Counted from the first letter of the stretch, positions 8,483 through 20,057 are shown. The stretch is DNA of 64,000 bases from Thermus tenuipuniceus (GCF_002964845.1 NZ_PRDA01000003.1:1-64000), one strand, 5' to 3'. Program-made: numbers and translations. The notes: a model not told the origin generated them from the letters alone.

Positions 8483-9275
8483 AGTGCACCCCCCTTTCCA
8501 GCCTGGGCAGGGCCAGAAGGGCCAGGGCGGTGAGGGCCGTGAGCAGGACCAGGGTCAAGGCCCCCGCCTGCGGGAAGTCGAAGTACTCAAAGCCCAGGGT
8601 GTAGACCCGGTAGAGGAGGTGGTCCGTGGCCCCCACCGGGCCCCCCTTGGTGAGGATGAAGATGTGGTCCACGTTGCGGAGGGCCCCCAGGGTGGCCATG
8701 ATTCCCACGAAGAAGGTGGTGGGAGAGAGCAAGGGCAGGGTGATGCGGAAGAAGGTGGCCAGGCGGCCTGCCCCGTCCACCCGGGCCGCCTCGAGGACCT
8801 CCTTGGGCAGGGCCTGGAGGCCGGCCAGGTAGTAGAGCATGTACAGGCCGGCGTCCTTCAGCACGCCCACCAGGACCACGGCGAGAAAGGCCCCCACGGG
8901 GTCCCCCAAGGGGTTTTGCAGGCCCAGCCAGCGGAGAAGGCCCTGGAGGGAGCCCAGGGGGTTCAGGAGGTAGAGGAAGACCGCGGCGAAGGCCACCGTG
9001 GGCAGGATCACCGGGTGGAAGATCAGGGCCCTGGCCAGAAGTCGGAGCCGGGAGGTTCCTTCCACGGCCACGGCCGCCAAGAGGCCCAGCCCCACGGATA
9101 GGGGCACGGCCAGCAGGGTGTAGAGCGCGGTAACCCGCAAGGCGTTGAGGTTCTCCTGTTGGAAGAGGGATCCTAAAGCGCTTATCCCCTCCAGGGCAGC
9201 TACCCCAAAGGGCAGATAGGTAAAGGCCACCAGGAAGACCAGGGTGGGAAGGAGGAAGATCCCGACGCTCCGCAT
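8472..9275 (-). CDS. ABC transporter permease, UgpA-like
   Basis: At 267 residues with six spans this is the MalF/UgpA-type partner. The EAA loop reads LEAARVDGAGRLATFFRI (about residues 160-177) and is followed by the family segment RNVDHIFILTKGGP. It is the first gene of the operon; the ATG at 9275 lies 8 nt after a TAGCAT -10 box, with no Shine-Dalgarno sequence, so translation is probably leaderless. The operon contains no UgpC-type ATPase, which must be supplied from elsewhere. Confidence 0.87.
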   Translation of the reverse strand: MRSVGIFLLPTLVFLVAFTYLPFGVAALEGISALGSLFQQENLNALRVTALYTLLAVPLSVGLGLLAAVAVEGTSRLRLLARALIFHPVILPTVAFAAVFLYLLNPLGSLQGLLRWLGLQNPLGDPVGAFLAVVLVGVLKDAGLYMLYYLAGLQALPKEVLEAARVDGAGRLATFFRITLPLLSPTTFFVGIMATLGALRNVDHIFILTKGGPVGATDHLLYRVYTLGFEYFDFPQAGALTLVLLTALTALALLALPRLERGVHYDG

Positions 9276-9283
9276 CCAGGCTG

Positions 9284-9315
9284 ATGCTAACCGGGGCCAG
9301 TCAGGTAAAAGTCAA
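9284..9315 (-). promoter_or_regulatory. Pho-box-like operator A with -10 box
   Basis: On the minus strand: TTGAC, TTTTAC, CTGAC, nine bases (TGGCCCCGG), TTAGCAT. The 11-bp direct repeat directly precedes the -10 (TAGCAT, 9284-9289), which lies 8 nt before the ugpA-like ATG. The length (32 bp) and all internal spacings equal those of the four sister elements in this window. Confidence 0.7.
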
Positions 9316-9344
9316 GGGCAAGGCTTGGGGGAACCCGGTTGGCG

Positions 9345-9870
9345 AGAACAAGGGCGCCCTCCGGAAGGGGAGCTGGAAGGGGAAAAGGTCCTGGTAGCCG
9401 ACGGCAAGGTCCTGCGGGGAAGCGGCAAGGGCAAGAGCCCCCAGGTGCACCTGGTGGAGGCATGGGCCCTTGCCCTGGGGCGGACCCTGGCCCAGGCCAG
9501 GGCGGAGGGGAGGGAGGATAGGGCTCTTCTGGAGCTTTTGGAACGCCTGGGGGCCGAGGGGCTCTTAGGGAAGGTGGTGGTGGGGGATGCAGGCTTCCTG
9601 TACCCCGAGGTGGCCCGCTAGGTGGGGGCAAAGGGGGGAGTACCTTTTGGTCCTGAAGGGGAACCAGGGGAAGCTTTTGGGGTGGGTGCGGGAGGATGCT
9701 TTTCAGGTGCGGGGGCGAGGTGCTGGCGGTGTTGCGGGCGCATTGGGTGTCGTGGCTAAACCCCAAAGGGGTTCGTCGGAAGGAGGCGGCCTTGGAGGCT
9801 TTCTCCTTCAACCCCCTGGCTGCCCTGCGGTTCTTGGGGCTTCATGCGGTATGGCGGTCAAGTCCGGGCT
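9345..9870 (+). pseudogene. ISAs1/IS4-like transposase relic
   Basis: Three successive frames carry pieces of one transposase. The first (to 9621) includes VLVADGKVLRGSGKGK, VHLVEAWALALGRTL and VVVGDAGFLYPEVAR, which is the first DDE aspartate region and the second aspartate region of the ISAs1 family. After a stop, a shifted frame continues RGEYLLVLKGNQGKLLGWV, and a third frame (about 9715-9870) gives a typical C-terminus, KEAALEAFSFNPLAALRFLG. The N-terminus is missing and two frameshifts are needed, so the gene is dead. It lies between the Ugp-type operon and the restriction locus and may mark a past insertion. Confidence 0.65.
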
Positions 9871-9979
9871 CAAGGATGGCCCATTCCTCATCGCTGAGGT
9901 CGCTGGGGTAAGATGTGCGTGTCCTCTGCACCCTTCAGGGATACAAGACTTTTACAACAGCCTCTCAAATGGGTCATGG

Positions 9980-9995
9980 TATAACGTGGTATAAA
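9980..9995 (+). promoter_or_regulatory. Tandem -10-like GGTATAA repeats before hsdM
   Basis: The heptamer GGTATAA occurs twice with a 10-bp period (TATAAC at 9980-9985, TATAAA at 9990-9995). The second lies 10 nt before the hsdM ATG at 10006. No Shine-Dalgarno sequence is visible, so transcription from here would give a near-leaderless message. A repeated core promoter could also be an operator for a controlling protein; that is inference. Confidence 0.45.
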
Positions 9996-10005
9996 GTCAT
10001 AGACT

Positions 10006-11616
10006 ATGGGTATGGGGCAGAAAAAGAACAAGACTAACGCAAGTGCTACCAACGGCCTTACCAACAGCACTATCGTGGGCTACGAACCTCAGCTCTGGCA
10101 AGCGGCCAACACCCTTCGCGGTTCCATGGACGCTGCCGAGTACAAACATGTGGTTCTGGGGTTGATTTTTTTGAAATATGTCTCGGATGTATTTGAAGAG
10201 CATTATCTTCGGCTTAAGAATACCCCGTACGCAGACCCCGAAGATCCCGATGAGTATCGCGCCGAAAACATTTTCTGGGTTCCCCAAGAAGCACGTTGGG
10301 ACAGACTTAAGGCGAATGCCCGACAACCCAATATCGGCCAGTTGGTGGACCAAGCTATGGACGCCATCGAACGGGAGAACCCAACTCTTAGGGGAGTGCT
10401 CCCTAAAGATTACGCTCGTTCTTCCCTGGATCAGGGACGGCTGGGTGAGCTGATCGACCGCATTACCAACATCCAGGTGGGCGGCGATGAAGCCCGGGCT
10501 CAGGATGTACTGGGCCGCGTCTATGAATACTTCCTTAGCCAATTTGCCAGCGCCGAGGGCAAGAAGGGGGGCGAGTTCTACACACCCGCCTCCGTGGTCA
10601 AGTTACTGGTGGAGATGCTTGAGCCTTTCCAGGGCCGAGTGTACGACCCTTGCTGTGGTTCGGGAGGTATGTTTGTACAGTCCGTGAAATTCATAGAAGC
10701 CCACGCTACGGGTAATGGGAATGGAGGCCGGGCTCGTTCCCAGATCAGCATCTACGGTCAAGAGCTTAACTACACCACGTGGCGCCTGGCCAGGATGAAT
10801 CTGGCCATCCGGGGTATTGACGGGCGTATTGAACAAGGTGACACCCTCCACAACGATCGCTTTCCCGACCTCAAGGCGGACTACATTCTGGCCAACCCAC
10901 CTTTCAACATGAAGAGTTGGGGCGGTGAACACCTGCGGGAGGACAAACGATGGAAGTACGGCGTGCCACCCGTAAGTAACGCCAACTTTGCTTGGGTACA
11001 GCACATCATTTATCACCTATCACCCACCGGTTATGCTGGCTTTGTTCTCGCCAACGGCTCGATGTCGTCCAACCAGTCCGGGGAGGGTGAGATTCGCAAG
11101 CACATCATTGAGGCCGACCTGGTGGACTGCATGGTGGCGCTGCCAGACAAACTCTTTTATTCCACGCAGATTCCCGCGTCCTTGTGGTTCTTAGCGCGCG
11201 ACAAGAGTGGGCGTCCTCCGGCGGGGCAAAGGAAAGCCCTGCGTGACCGCCGCGGGGAGGTGCTCTTCATCGATGCCCGCAAAATGGGCCGCATGGTGGA
11301 CCGGACTCACCGGGAACTGACCGACGAAGAAATCCGGACGATCGCTCGCACCTACCACGCCTGGCGCGGCGAAACCGACGCCGGCGAGTACCAGGACATC
11401 CCCGGTTTCTGCAAGAGCGCCACACTGGAGGAGATCCGCAAGCACGGCTACGTGCTCACGCCTGGCCGCTACGTGGGTGCCGAGGTAAAGGATGACGATG
11501 ACGAGCCGTTTGAGGAGAAGATGGCGCGGCTGGTGGCGCAATGGCGAGAGCAGCAGGCCGAGGCCGCGAGGCTCGATGAGGCGATTTGGCGGAATATCCG
11601 GGACCTAGGTTTCTGA
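10006..11616 (+). CDS. hsdM: Type I restriction-modification system, DNA methyltransferase subunit
   Basis: The 536-residue protein has the HsdM_N helical domain ([21 protein letters not shown] onward, split here) and an N6-adenine methyltransferase domain with the S-adenosylmethionine motif [14 protein letters not shown] (about 212-225) and the catalytic NPPF (about 299-302). Length is normal for the family. It modifies adenines at the site chosen by HsdS (12564) and is the methylation partner of HsdR (14038). The DNA is clearly less GC-rich than flanking Thermus genes, particularly in the first 800 bases, consistent with recent transfer. Confidence 0.95.
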   Translation: MGMGQKKNKTNASATNGLTNSTIVGYEPQLWQAANTLRGSMDAAEYKHVVLGLIFLKYVSDVFEEHYLRLKNTPYADPEDPDEYRAENIFWVPQEARWDRLKANARQPNIGQLVDQAMDAIERENPTLRGVLPKDYARSSLDQGRLGELIDRITNIQVGGDEARAQDVLGRVYEYFLSQFASAEGKKGGEFYTPASVVKLLVEMLEPFQGRVYDPCCGSGGMFVQSVKFIEAHATGNGNGGRARSQISIYGQELNYTTWRLARMNLAIRGIDGRIEQGDTLHNDRFPDLKADYILANPPFNMKSWGGEHLREDKRWKYGVPPVSNANFAWVQHIIYHLSPTGYAGFVLANGSMSSNQSGEGEIRKHIIEADLVDCMVALPDKLFYSTQIPASLWFLARDKSGRPPAGQRKALRDRRGEVLFIDARKMGRMVDRTHRELTDEEIRTIARTYHAWRGETDAGEYQDIPGFCKSATLEEIRKHGYVLTPGRYVGAEVKDDDDEPFEEKMARLVAQWREQQAEAARLDEAIWRNIRDLGF

Positions 11617-11696
11617 TGAACGTACCGTTTATTACAGAAAAAGAGCGCTTTCATACTCAACGCACCGTTGAATATGGAGAGTTTTTGAGGCCATGA
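11616..11696 (+). CDS. Small ORF translationally coupled to hsdM
   Basis: A 26-codon frame begins with ATG overlapping the hsdM stop (ATGA) and ends TGA just before the next gene. The peptide begins [17 protein letters not shown]. It lies in the same frame as the fic relic that follows (11700-11879), separated only by TGA and TAA, so it may be the abandoned beginning of that gene rather than a functional peptide. I recognise no domain. Confidence 0.3.
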   Translation: MNVPFITEKERFHTQRTVEYGEFLRP

Positions 11697-12563
11697 TAAA
11701 CGCAGGCGATAACAAAGAGCAAAGAGCAGCGCGCAGGCGTTTACGTCCGCCAGCCGCAAGGCTACCGCGCGTTTATCCCCAAGCCGTTACCCCCGGACCC
11801 ACCGGTTCAGCTAAGTGGTTCCTTGCAGACGCTGCTTTCCCAAGCCGGCTATGCCCTGGGGCGGCCCTTCGAGAGTTGAGCGAGGAAGTTACACCTCCAG
11901 AAGGTGTGCCTGCCGATGAATGGGATGTTATCGGTTTGCTCTGGTGGGCGGAGAAGTATCAGGGCGATAAAAAGCAGGCTTGGGAGCGTTTTAGCAGCAT
12001 TGCCGAACGGATTGCGCTTGAGCCCGAGAACGCTTTGGATACGCAAAGAATTCTCAGAGAGCCAGAAATAGCAATGTTGTATGAGGCGTTAGTGGCTGAA
12101 ACGAAGCATCCAGAACCGGCTCTTCTCTTTGATTATTTCCCTTTTCATCCGCGAATTCGAGAAGTGGCGAGAGACCACTTTATAAATCAGAAGTGTGTAG
12201 CGGCAGTGTTTGAGGCAACCAAGGCTCTTAATGAGTTGATACAGAATGTTTCTGGTGTAAACGACAAGAACGAAGCAGAGCTTGTCCAGGCAACGATGAA
12301 GCAGATTTCTGATCCTTCGAAATTGAAGATACGGTTCAATGACTTCCTGAATGAGGACTCTGGTAAGAATGAGCAGGCTGGTCTGGCGGCGATATGTGAG
12401 GGGATTTTTAAGGCATTTCGAAATCCCAAGGGGCATAAGGCTGAAACTCATCCTCTAGTTCAATTGGAACCTTATGAAGCACTGCAGCAGCTAATCACTA
12501 TTAATTACATGATGATTCGAGTAGAGCGAGCGACTGCGCCTAAAAATCTGGAGGAGCACGGCT

Positions 12564-12574
<11 letters not shown>
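11693..12574 (+). CDS. Ymh/TIGR02391-type protein with chimeric 5' end
   Basis: The open frame gives 293 residues. The C-terminal half (about 150-285: FHPRIREVARDHFINQKC, AVFEATKALNELIQNVSG, SGKNEQAGLAAICEGIFKAFRNPKGH) matches the Ymh / TIGR02391 domain, which is frequent in defence loci and described as an abortive-infection-like family of unknown activity. Residues 1-60 are translated out of frame across the fic relic and are basic and low in structure, so the native start is probably later: a TTG at about 11876 or a GTG at about 11906 are in frame. The domain end overlaps hsdS by 11 bases. AT-rich compared with its surroundings. Confidence 0.6.
11700..11879 (+). pseudogene. Fic/DOC-family protein, N-terminal relic
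   Basis: In the frame of position 11733 the DNA encodes YVRQPQGYRAFIPKPLPP followed by LQTLLSQAGYALGR, which is the N-terminal consensus of bacterial Fic-family AMP-transferases that commonly travel with type I restriction loci. No start codon is present in frame and a TGA at 11877-11879 ends it before the catalytic HPFxxGNGR region, which is absent. The same bases are overwritten by the frame of the 11693-12574 gene, so a deletion fused this relic to the next gene. Confidence 0.65.
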
Positions 12575-13798
<1,224 letters not shown>

Positions 13799-13802
<4 letters not shown>

Positions 13803-14041
13803 AGCGCGAGGCAAAGCTGCTCCTGGAGAAGGCGACGGACTCCCTGGTCCTCGCCATCGAGCTCTTCAACCGGCCGCACGACCGCGGGCGCGTCAGTAGC
13901 GTGCTCATCATGCTCGATCACGCCTTCTTCAAGCGCTACTCCCCGAGGGCGATCGACGCAATCAAGGAAGGTCTCAAGAAGGAGAGCGCCGACGAGATCT
14001 GGCGGATGCGCGGCGTAAAAGCCAAGAGGGGTGCAGTATGA
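13799..14041 (+). CDS. DUF3644-like protein, internally truncated
   Basis: This 80-residue product begins [20 protein letters not shown], which is the N-terminus of DUF3644 proteins, but diverges after LIMLDHAF and ends in a basic tail ([12 protein letters not shown]). Full-length members are about three to four times longer, so an internal deletion is likely. The frame nevertheless keeps 4-base ATGA overlaps with hsdS before it and hsdR after it, so it may persist because it couples translation of hsdR. Function unknown. Confidence 0.55.
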
Positions 14042-17000
14042 CCGCCTTTACCGAATCCGACGTCGAATCCGCCGCCCTCGCCTGGCTGGAGGCCATCGGC
14101 TGGCGGATCGCGCATGGCCCCGACATTGCGCCAAATCAGCTCCTCGCCGAGCGGCAAGACTATCGCGAGGTGGTGCTGAATCAACGGCTGCGGGATGCGC
14201 TCGCGCAGCTCAATCCGGACCTACCCAATGAGGCGCTGGAGGACGCCTTTCGCCGCCTGACGCATCTGGAAGGGGCCACGCTGGAGGCCCGGAACCGAGC
14301 CTTCCACCGGATGCTGGTGGATGGAGTCACGGTGGAATACCGGCGTCCGGACGGTCGCATTGCAGGCGCTCAGGTTCGCGTGTTGGATTTTGAGGACCCT
14401 GACCACAACGATTGGCTGGCAGTGAACCAGTTCACCGTCAGCGAGGGCCGCCATACCCGCCGCCCGGACATCCTCCTCTTCGTGAATGGCCTGCCCCTGG
14501 CCATCATCGAACTCAAGAACCCTGCCGATGAAGAGGCCACGATCTGGACGGCCTTCAATCAACTGCAGACCTATAAGGCTGAGCTCCCCACGCTCTTTGC
14601 CTTCAACGAACTTCTGGTCGTATCCGATGGCCTGGAAGCTCGCCTCGGGACCCTTACCGCCGGGCGGGAATGGTTCAAGCCCTGGCATACGATTAGCGGC
14701 GAAACGCTCGCCCCCACCACCATGCCGCAATTGGAGGTGGTGATCAAGGGGATCTTTGACAAGCGGCGCTTCCTCGATCTGGTGCGCGACTTCATCGTGT
14801 TCGAAGACGACGGCGGCGGCCGCCTGGTCAAGAAGATGGCCGGCTACCACCAGTTCCACGCCGTGCAGGTGGCCGTGGCAGAGACGCTGCGGGCGGCAGA
14901 GTTGGCACGAGGCGACCGCGTGGCCGAAGCCGGCGGCCGCTACGAGGCGGGACGGAAGCCCGGTGGCGAGCCCGGCGATCGGCGCATCGGCGTGGTCTGG
15001 CATACCCAAGGCTCGGGCAAGAGTCTGACGATGGTTTTTTACGCCGGCTGCATCATCCGCGAGCCGGCGATGGAGAACCCGACCATCGTCGTCCTCACCG
15101 ACCGCAACGATCTCGATGACCAGCTATTCAGCACTTTCTCCCGATGTCAGGACCTCTTGCGCCAGCCGCCGGTACAAGCCGAGAGCCGGGCCCATCTGCG
15201 AGAACTCCTCTCCATACAAGCGGGTGGTGTGATATTTACCACGATTCAGAAGTTTTTGCCGGAAGAGAAAGGCGATCGGTACCCAACGCTTTCGGAGCGG
15301 CGAAACATCGTTGTCATCGCCGACGAGGCTCACCGCAGCCAGTATGACTTCATCGATGGTTTCGCTCGTCACATGCGCGACGCCTTGCCGAACGCCTCCT
15401 TTATCGCTTTTACGGGAACTCCCATTGAGCTGGCTGACCGTAACACCCGCGCGGTCTTTGGTGATTACATCAGTATTTACGACGTCCAACGTGCGGTGGA
15501 GGATGGGGCTGTGGTACCCATCTATTACGAAAGCCGCCTAGCGAAGCTCGACCTTCCAGAGGAGCTTAAACCCAGGATCGATGCGGAGTTTGAGGAAGTC
15601 ACAGAAGGGGAAGAGGTCGAGCGTAAGGAGAGACTCAAGACCAAATGGGCCCAGTTGGAAGCAATTGTCGGATCGGAAAAACGTTTGAAGCTTGTCGCTG
15701 CTGATATTATAGATCACTTTGAGAAACGGTTAGAGGCTTTAGAAGGAAAAGCTATGGTTGTGTGCATGAGCCGCCGCATTTGTGTAGAGCTCTACCGTGA
15801 AATAACCAAACTGCGCCCTCAATGGCATGATGATGACGATGCCCGGGGAGAGATTAAGGTCATTATGACGGGTTCGGCGTCGGACCCGTTAGACTGGCAA
15901 CCCCACATTAGGGACAAGCGCCGGCGCGAGCTTTTAGCAAAGCGGTTCCGAGACCCAAACGACCCTCTGAAGATGGTTATTGTCCGGGACATGTGGCTAA
16001 CTGGTTTCGATGTTCCAAGCCTGCACACCATGTACCTGGACAAACCCATGCGGGGTCATAACCTTATGCAGGCTATCGCACGGGTCAACCGGGTCTTCCG
16101 CGACAAACCGGGTGGCTTAGTGGTGGACTACCTGGGGCTTGCTCAAGAACTCAAAGAGGCTTTAGCCACTTATGCAGATAGCGGTGGTAAGGGCCAAGCA
16201 GCCATTTCTCAGGAAGAGGCTGTGGTGCTTATGAAGGAAAAATTCGAGGTTTGTTGTAACCTCTTTTATGGCTTTGACTGGTCGGCGTGGAAGGGCGGAA
16301 ATCCTCAGAAGAGGCTCTCGCTATTACCAGCTGCCCAGGAGCATATCCTTGCTCAAGAGAGCGGAAAGGACCGATTCTTGCAGGCTGTACGCGAGCTTTC
16401 GCGAGCCTTTTCACTGGCTGTGCCCCACGAGGAGGCGCTACGCATACGGGACGACTTAGCCTTTTTCCAGGCGGTGCGGGCCAGCTTGGTGAAGCGGATA
16501 CCCGAGGAAGCCCGCACGGAGGAAGAACTGGATAATGCCATTAGGCAACTGGTATCCAAGGCTATTGTTCCCGAGGGGGTCACGGACATATTTGCATCTG
16601 CTGGTTTAAAGAAGCCCGATATTTCCATCCTATCTGATGAATTCTTAGCTGAAGTTCGCGATATGCCCCATAAAAACCTTGCTATAGAAGTTTTCCAACG
16701 TTTGCTCAAAGGGGAGATTCACCGTCTTCGGCAAAAAAACATTGTTCAGGCCCGCTCCTTTGCTGAGATGTTGGAGCGGACAATTCGCCGGTACCAGAAC
16801 CGGGCGATCGAGGCGGCGCAGGTGATCGAGGAACTCCTTGCCCTAGCCAAGGAGATGCGGGAGGCCAACGCCCGGGGAGAGAAGCTGGGGCTGTCAGAGG
16901 AGGAGATCGCTTTTTATGATGCCTTGGAAACCAACGATAGCGCCGTAAAAGTGTTAGGCGATGAAACCCTGCGGACCATTGCTCGAGAGCTGGTCCAGGC

Positions 17001-17184
17001 GGTGCGCCAAAGCGTCTCCATAGACTGGGCCATCCGGGAGAACGTACGGGCTCAGATGCGAGTTATTATCAAGCGGATTCTTCGCAAGTATGGTTATCCC
17101 CCAGATAAACAGGAGAAAGCCGTGAAGACGGTTTTGGAACAGGCTGAGGCCTTGTCAGCGGTGTGGGTAGATTCCCAGGATTAG
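14038..17184 (+). CDS. hsdR: Type I restriction-modification system, restriction/translocase subunit
   Basis: The 1048-residue protein has an N-terminal nuclease domain with [12 protein letters not shown] (about 155-166, the D/E-x-K core), a superfamily 2 motor with Walker A HTQGSGKS (about 321-328), DEAH box IADEAHRSQ (about 427-435), TGTPIE motif III and the [14 protein letters not shown] motif VI region, then a helical C-terminal domain binding HsdM/HsdS. It cuts unmodified DNA after translocation. All expected motifs are intact, so the system could be active. The first third is GC-rich while the remainder is clearly more AT-rich. Confidence 0.95.
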   Translation: MTAFTESDVESAALAWLEAIGWRIAHGPDIAPNQLLAERQDYREVVLNQRLRDALAQLNPDLPNEALEDAFRRLTHLEGATLEARNRAFHRMLVDGVTVEYRRPDGRIAGAQVRVLDFEDPDHNDWLAVNQFTVSEGRHTRRPDILLFVNGLPLAIIELKNPADEEATIWTAFNQLQTYKAELPTLFAFNELLVVSDGLEARLGTLTAGREWFKPWHTISGETLAPTTMPQLEVVIKGIFDKRRFLDLVRDFIVFEDDGGGRLVKKMAGYHQFHAVQVAVAETLRAAELARGDRVAEAGGRYEAGRKPGGEPGDRRIGVVWHTQGSGKSLTMVFYAGCIIREPAMENPTIVVLTDRNDLDDQLFSTFSRCQDLLRQPPVQAESRAHLRELLSIQAGGVIFTTIQKFLPEEKGDRYPTLSERRNIVVIADEAHRSQYDFIDGFARHMRDALPNASFIAFTGTPIELADRNTRAVFGDYISIYDVQRAVEDGAVVPIYYESRLAKLDLPEELKPRIDAEFEEVTEGEEVERKERLKTKWAQLEAIVGSEKRLKLVAADIIDHFEKRLEALEGKAMVVCMSRRICVELYREITKLRPQWHDDDDARGEIKVIMTGSASDPLDWQPHIRDKRRRELLAKRFRDPNDPLKMVIVRDMWLTGFDVPSLHTMYLDKPMRGHNLMQAIARVNRVFRDKPGGLVVDYLGLAQELKEALATYADSGGKGQAAISQEEAVVLMKEKFEVCCNLFYGFDWSAWKGGNPQKRLSLLPAAQEHILAQESGKDRFLQAVRELSRAFSLAVPHEEALRIRDDLAFFQAVRASLVKRIPEEARTEEELDNAIRQLVSKAIVPEGVTDIFASAGLKKPDISILSDEFLAEVRDMPHKNLAIEVFQRLLKGEIHRLRQKNIVQARSFAEMLERTIRRYQNRAIEAAQVIEELLALAKEMREANARGEKLGLSEEEIAFYDALETNDSAVKVLGDETLRTIARELVQAVRQSVSIDWAIRENVRAQMRVIIKRILRKYGYPPDKQEKAVKTVLEQAEALSAVWVDSQD

Positions 17185-17218
17185 AGAAAAGAGGGGGTGT
17201 GGGGAGCTATAATCCCCC

Positions 17219-18150
17219 GACTTTCAGCCCGTGGGATACATAGGCTCCTCCACGCCCTCCGAAGAAGGGCGCAGCATCGTGGACAGCAAACGTGTGGTAG
17301 AATCCCCGCGGGGAGCCGTTACTGTGAAGAAACCCCGGTAGAGGGGAGATTTGGTGCTTTACGAGGCCCCGGAAGAGCCTTTCTATTCCCTTTAGCTCTA
17401 GCAGCGCCCCGGTCAAGGGGTCCAGGGCCAAGGCTTGCGGGAGGAGGGCGGGGTCGCCGTGGACGTACCTGTGGACATACAGGTTGTGGACCTCCTGCAT
17501 CCTTCGGGAAGACGCCGCAGGCCCGGGGGGAGGGTGGGTGGGCAGGGGGAAGAGTTGTCCCTCCCGGACCTTCACGCGTAGCTCCACGGCGCCGGGAAGG
17601 AGCTGGTGGCTTCCTTATTCAGGAATAGCCCCTCGAGGAGGGGTATGGCATACTCCCCGCTCCTATCCAGGGGTGCCTCGAGGGCTTCCTTCTCCAGAAA
17701 AGCCGCGCTTTGGCGCACAAACCCCGGGTGCGTCTTGGCGTAGTAGCCGCTATCCCCGGGCTTACCTGGTGCGAAGTAGCGGCGTACCGCCTCCAGGTTC
17801 TTGCGAAAGTAAGGCACGTACCCCGAGGCGTGGGCGCTGGTTTCTGAGAGAAAGAGCCCAAAATAGCGCAGTAGCTCATAACGTACCGGGTCTTCCCCCC
17901 AGAGTGGGCCTTCCGCTAGGGTACGAAGGCGGGGGTAAAGGTCCTCGAGGCCTCGCCGTAGTTCCACGAACCAGGAAAGGTGGTTGACGCCCGCTGCATG
18001 GTAGACGAGTTCCCCAGGGGGCACCTCCAGGTAGCGGGCCAGGGTCTTGGCTGTCTCGGGGATGGAGTGGCAAAGCCCTATGGCGGGCAGCCCCCTGGCC
18101 CAGAGAAGGGCGGTGGAGGGGGCTTTGAGGGAGTTGCAGGAGCGCTTGGA
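17219..18150 (-). pseudogene. Glycoside hydrolase family 4 (alpha-galactosidase/6-phospho-glycosidase) pseudogene
   Basis: The minus strand encodes the middle of a GH4 enzyme (LPAIGLCHSIPETAK, AAGVNHLSWFVELRRG-like YHAAGVNHLSW, HPGFVRQSAAF) in the frame ending at 17572. A frameshift near 17580 moves the C-terminal part (REGQLFPLP, MQEVHNLYVHRYVHGD, ALALDPLTGAL) into another frame that runs to 17207. The N-terminal NAD-binding region is missing, so this is a truncated, frameshifted relic. GH4 enzymes hydrolyse alpha-glycosides using NAD and Mn; no activity is expected here. Confidence 0.75.
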
Positions 18151-18293
18151 AAGGGGTGTGGGGCAAAGTCTATGCATGGACACTTAGGAGAGGAGGCCAC
18201 CAGCTACCCGGGGTTGGTGCGCCAGATAGCCACCGGGTTTGCCCAGGCCCTGCGCTAAAGGAATCCTAAGAGCTGCACGGGCAACTTAAGGCC
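18151..18293. other. Decayed spacer with a possible gene tail
   Basis: No intact gene. A plus-strand frame ends in TSYPGLVRQIATGFAQALR followed by a stop at 18256-18258, which looks like a normal protein C-terminus, but no family can be named and the frame upstream runs antisense through the GH4 relic. It is recorded as a possible relic only. Confidence 0.25.
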
Positions 18294-18323
18294 AAAACCC
18301 CTACCCCAGCCCTGGGGTAGGGG
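18294..18323 (-). terminator. Strong hairpin terminator
   Basis: A perfect 12-bp inverted repeat, CCCCTACCCCAG / CTGGGGTAGGGG with a two-base centre (18298-18323), is followed on the minus strand by TTTT (18294-18297). It would terminate transcription arriving from surE and the glycosyltransferase gene. Confidence 0.65.
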
Positions 18324-18339
18324 AGGGCTTTAGGGGGCC

Positions 18340-18556
18340 CTAGAGGGAACGCTTCACGAGGGTTTCCCAGGTGGGATTGGGGGTGAGTTTCACAGGCTCC
18401 TCGGCGTTCATCCGACGGCCTTCCGTCACGGCCACCCGCCAAAGGCCTTTACCGTGTAGCCCCGGAGCACCAGGTGCTCACCCAAACTCAGGTTCTACGC
18501 CATACCTCCCTCTACGGCGGCCAGAAACGGGATGCCCGAAATCAAAAAGCGCTCGT
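18340..18556 (-). pseudogene. Unrecognised decayed coding relic
   Basis: The minus strand starts [19 protein letters not shown], hits a stop, resumes as LSLGEHLVLRGYTVKAFGG and, after another shift, ends PVKLTPNPTWETLVKRSL with a stop. Each piece has protein-like composition but the frame is broken at least twice in about 215 bases. I do not recognise the family. It lies directly between the glycosyltransferase stop and the terminator. Confidence 0.35.
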
Positions 18557-19324
18557 TCATACTGGCCCTACCGTGGGTGATGTATGACCTAAGGTGAACA
18601 TTGGTACACTTCCCTCCTCTCCGCCTTCCAGGGCCAGTACGAAGTGGTCCTTAAGCTGCAAGGGTGGAAGCCCGTGCTTCTGCCGAAATCGCTCCAGGAA
18701 GAACCGGCGCTCATCCCGGCGGTTGCCGTGGCTTTGGTTGGCGCCGTGCACCCCGATGCTCACCCCTCTTCCCTTCAGGTATCGGAAGGGAACCCCCTTG
18801 CGATAGGCCCTGAGCCAGAGGTCCCAATCCCAGTAGTCCCCCACCTCCGGGTCCAGGCCCCCGAGCTCCCTGACAAGCCGGAGGGGAAGGGCCGTGCCCG
18901 AGGCCAGGATGCGGTTATCCACCTGGATCCAATCCCCCGGCTCGCCGGGGCGGAAGGGTATCTCCCACGAGCCCAGGTCCAGCACCCCCTCCCCGTAGAC
19001 CAGGGCCTCCTCCCTGGACAGAATGCGCCATACCCGGTACAGGTAAGCGGGGTCCAGGAGAAGGTCGTCGTCGCCCAGGAAGAGAACCACCTCCCCCCGG
19101 GCTTGGGCCAGGGCCTGCATGCGGGCCTCCACCTGTCCCCGTCCCGGGTTGGGAAGGGCCCGGAGCCGCGGATCTGCCAGGCCTACCACCACTTCCATCC
19201 CCTCGCCCTCCCCGTCGTCCACCACCACCGCCTCAAACCGGGTAAAGGTCTGCCGGAGCAGGGAAGCCAGGGCTTGGCGCAGGGAGTCCGGCCGGCTCCG
19301 GGTGGGGATGAGAACGCTAATCAT
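18557..19324 (-). CDS. Glycosyltransferase family 2
   Basis: The 255-residue GT-A protein begins [19 protein letters not shown], shows the nucleotide-sugar-binding [13 protein letters not shown] segment and the metal-binding [14 protein letters not shown] (DxD, about residues 85-98), and later [14 protein letters not shown]. It has no membrane span, so it acts in the cytosol or at the membrane face. The ATG at 19324 overlaps the end of surE by 8 bases, so the two are co-expressed from the surE operator. Acceptor unknown; a glycolipid or surface polysaccharide is plausible. Confidence 0.82.
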   Translation of the reverse strand: MISVLIPTRSRPDSLRQALASLLRQTFTRFEAVVVDDGEGEGMEVVVGLADPRLRALPNPGRGQVEARMQALAQARGEVVLFLGDDDLLLDPAYLYRVWRILSREEALVYGEGVLDLGSWEIPFRPGEPGDWIQVDNRILASGTALPLRLVRELGGLDPEVGDYWDWDLWLRAYRKGVPFRYLKGRGVSIGVHGANQSHGNRRDERRFFLERFRQKHGLPPLQLKDHFVLALEGGEEGSVPMFTLGHTSPTVGPV

Positions 19325-20051
19325 GGGCCAGGGCCGGTTGGAGGCGGGCCTCATCAGTGAGGTCCAGCCTGAGGGGGGTGGCGGCGATAAACCCCTGCTC
19401 CACCGCCCAGCGGTCCGTGCCCTCCTCCGCCTCCTTGAGGGGTTTGGCGGCGAACCAGTAATGGGGCCTGCCCATGGGGTCTTTCCCCTCCACCACCACC
19501 CCCTCATAGGCCCGCACGGACTGCCGGGTCCAGAGGAACCCCCTGGGCCGGTGAGGCAGGTTGATGTTGACCAAAAAGGGCCTTTCCAGCCGGAGAAGGT
19601 TCTCCAGCACCCGTTCCACCCAGGGCCGCAAGGCAGCGAAGTCCGGCCCGCTCCCGTTCATAGGGGTGCTGAAGGCAGCTGCGGGGATCCCGAAGAGGCG
19701 GCCCTGCTTGGCCGCGGCCACGGTGCCGGAGTGCCAGATCTCGTGGCCCAGGTTGCTCCCCAGGTTGATGCCGGAAAGGACCAGATCCACGGGCCCGAAG
19801 AGGTGAAGCCCCAGGGCCACGCAGTCGGCGGGGGTGCCCCGCACCCGGTAGGAGGGGAAGTGGGGAGCGGGCAGGGGAGAGGGATGGGGGAAGGCCCGCA
19901 CGGGGTGGGCGATGGTGATGGCGTGGCCAACCCCGCTTTGCTCCACGTCGGGGGCCACCACGAAGACCTCGCCAAAGCGGCTTGCGGCCTCGGCCAGCGC
20001 CCAGAGCCCTGGGCTGAAAACGCCGTCGTCGTTGGTCACCAGGATCCGCAT
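19317..20051 (-). CDS. surE: 5'/3'-nucleotidase SurE
   Basis: The 244-residue protein starts with the diagnostic [15 protein letters not shown] (metal ligands D8, D9), followed by [10 protein letters not shown] (S-loop) and [19 protein letters not shown] (asparagine ligand). SurE is a metal-dependent phosphatase releasing phosphate from nucleoside monophosphates and short polyphosphates. The ATG lies 6 nt after the -10 of a Pho-box-like operator, giving a leaderless mRNA. This arrangement fits induction by phosphate shortage rather than the stationary-phase role known in E. coli. Confidence 0.95.
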   Translation of the reverse strand: MRILVTNDDGVFSPGLWALAEAASRFGEVFVVAPDVEQSGVGHAITIAHPVRAFPHPSPLPAPHFPSYRVRGTPADCVALGLHLFGPVDLVLSGINLGSNLGHEIWHSGTVAAAKQGRLFGIPAAAFSTPMNGSGPDFAALRPWVERVLENLLRLERPFLVNINLPHRPRGFLWTRQSVRAYEGVVVEGKDPMGRPHYWFAAKPLKEAEEGTDRWAVEQGFIAATPLRLDLTDEARLQPALAHD

Positions 20052-20057
20052 GCCCCT

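Noticed and set aside
17190-17216. GGGG-N9-CCCC hairpin with TATAAT after hsdR as a terminator
   Set aside because: Stem is only 4 bp and there is no T-tract on the plus strand.
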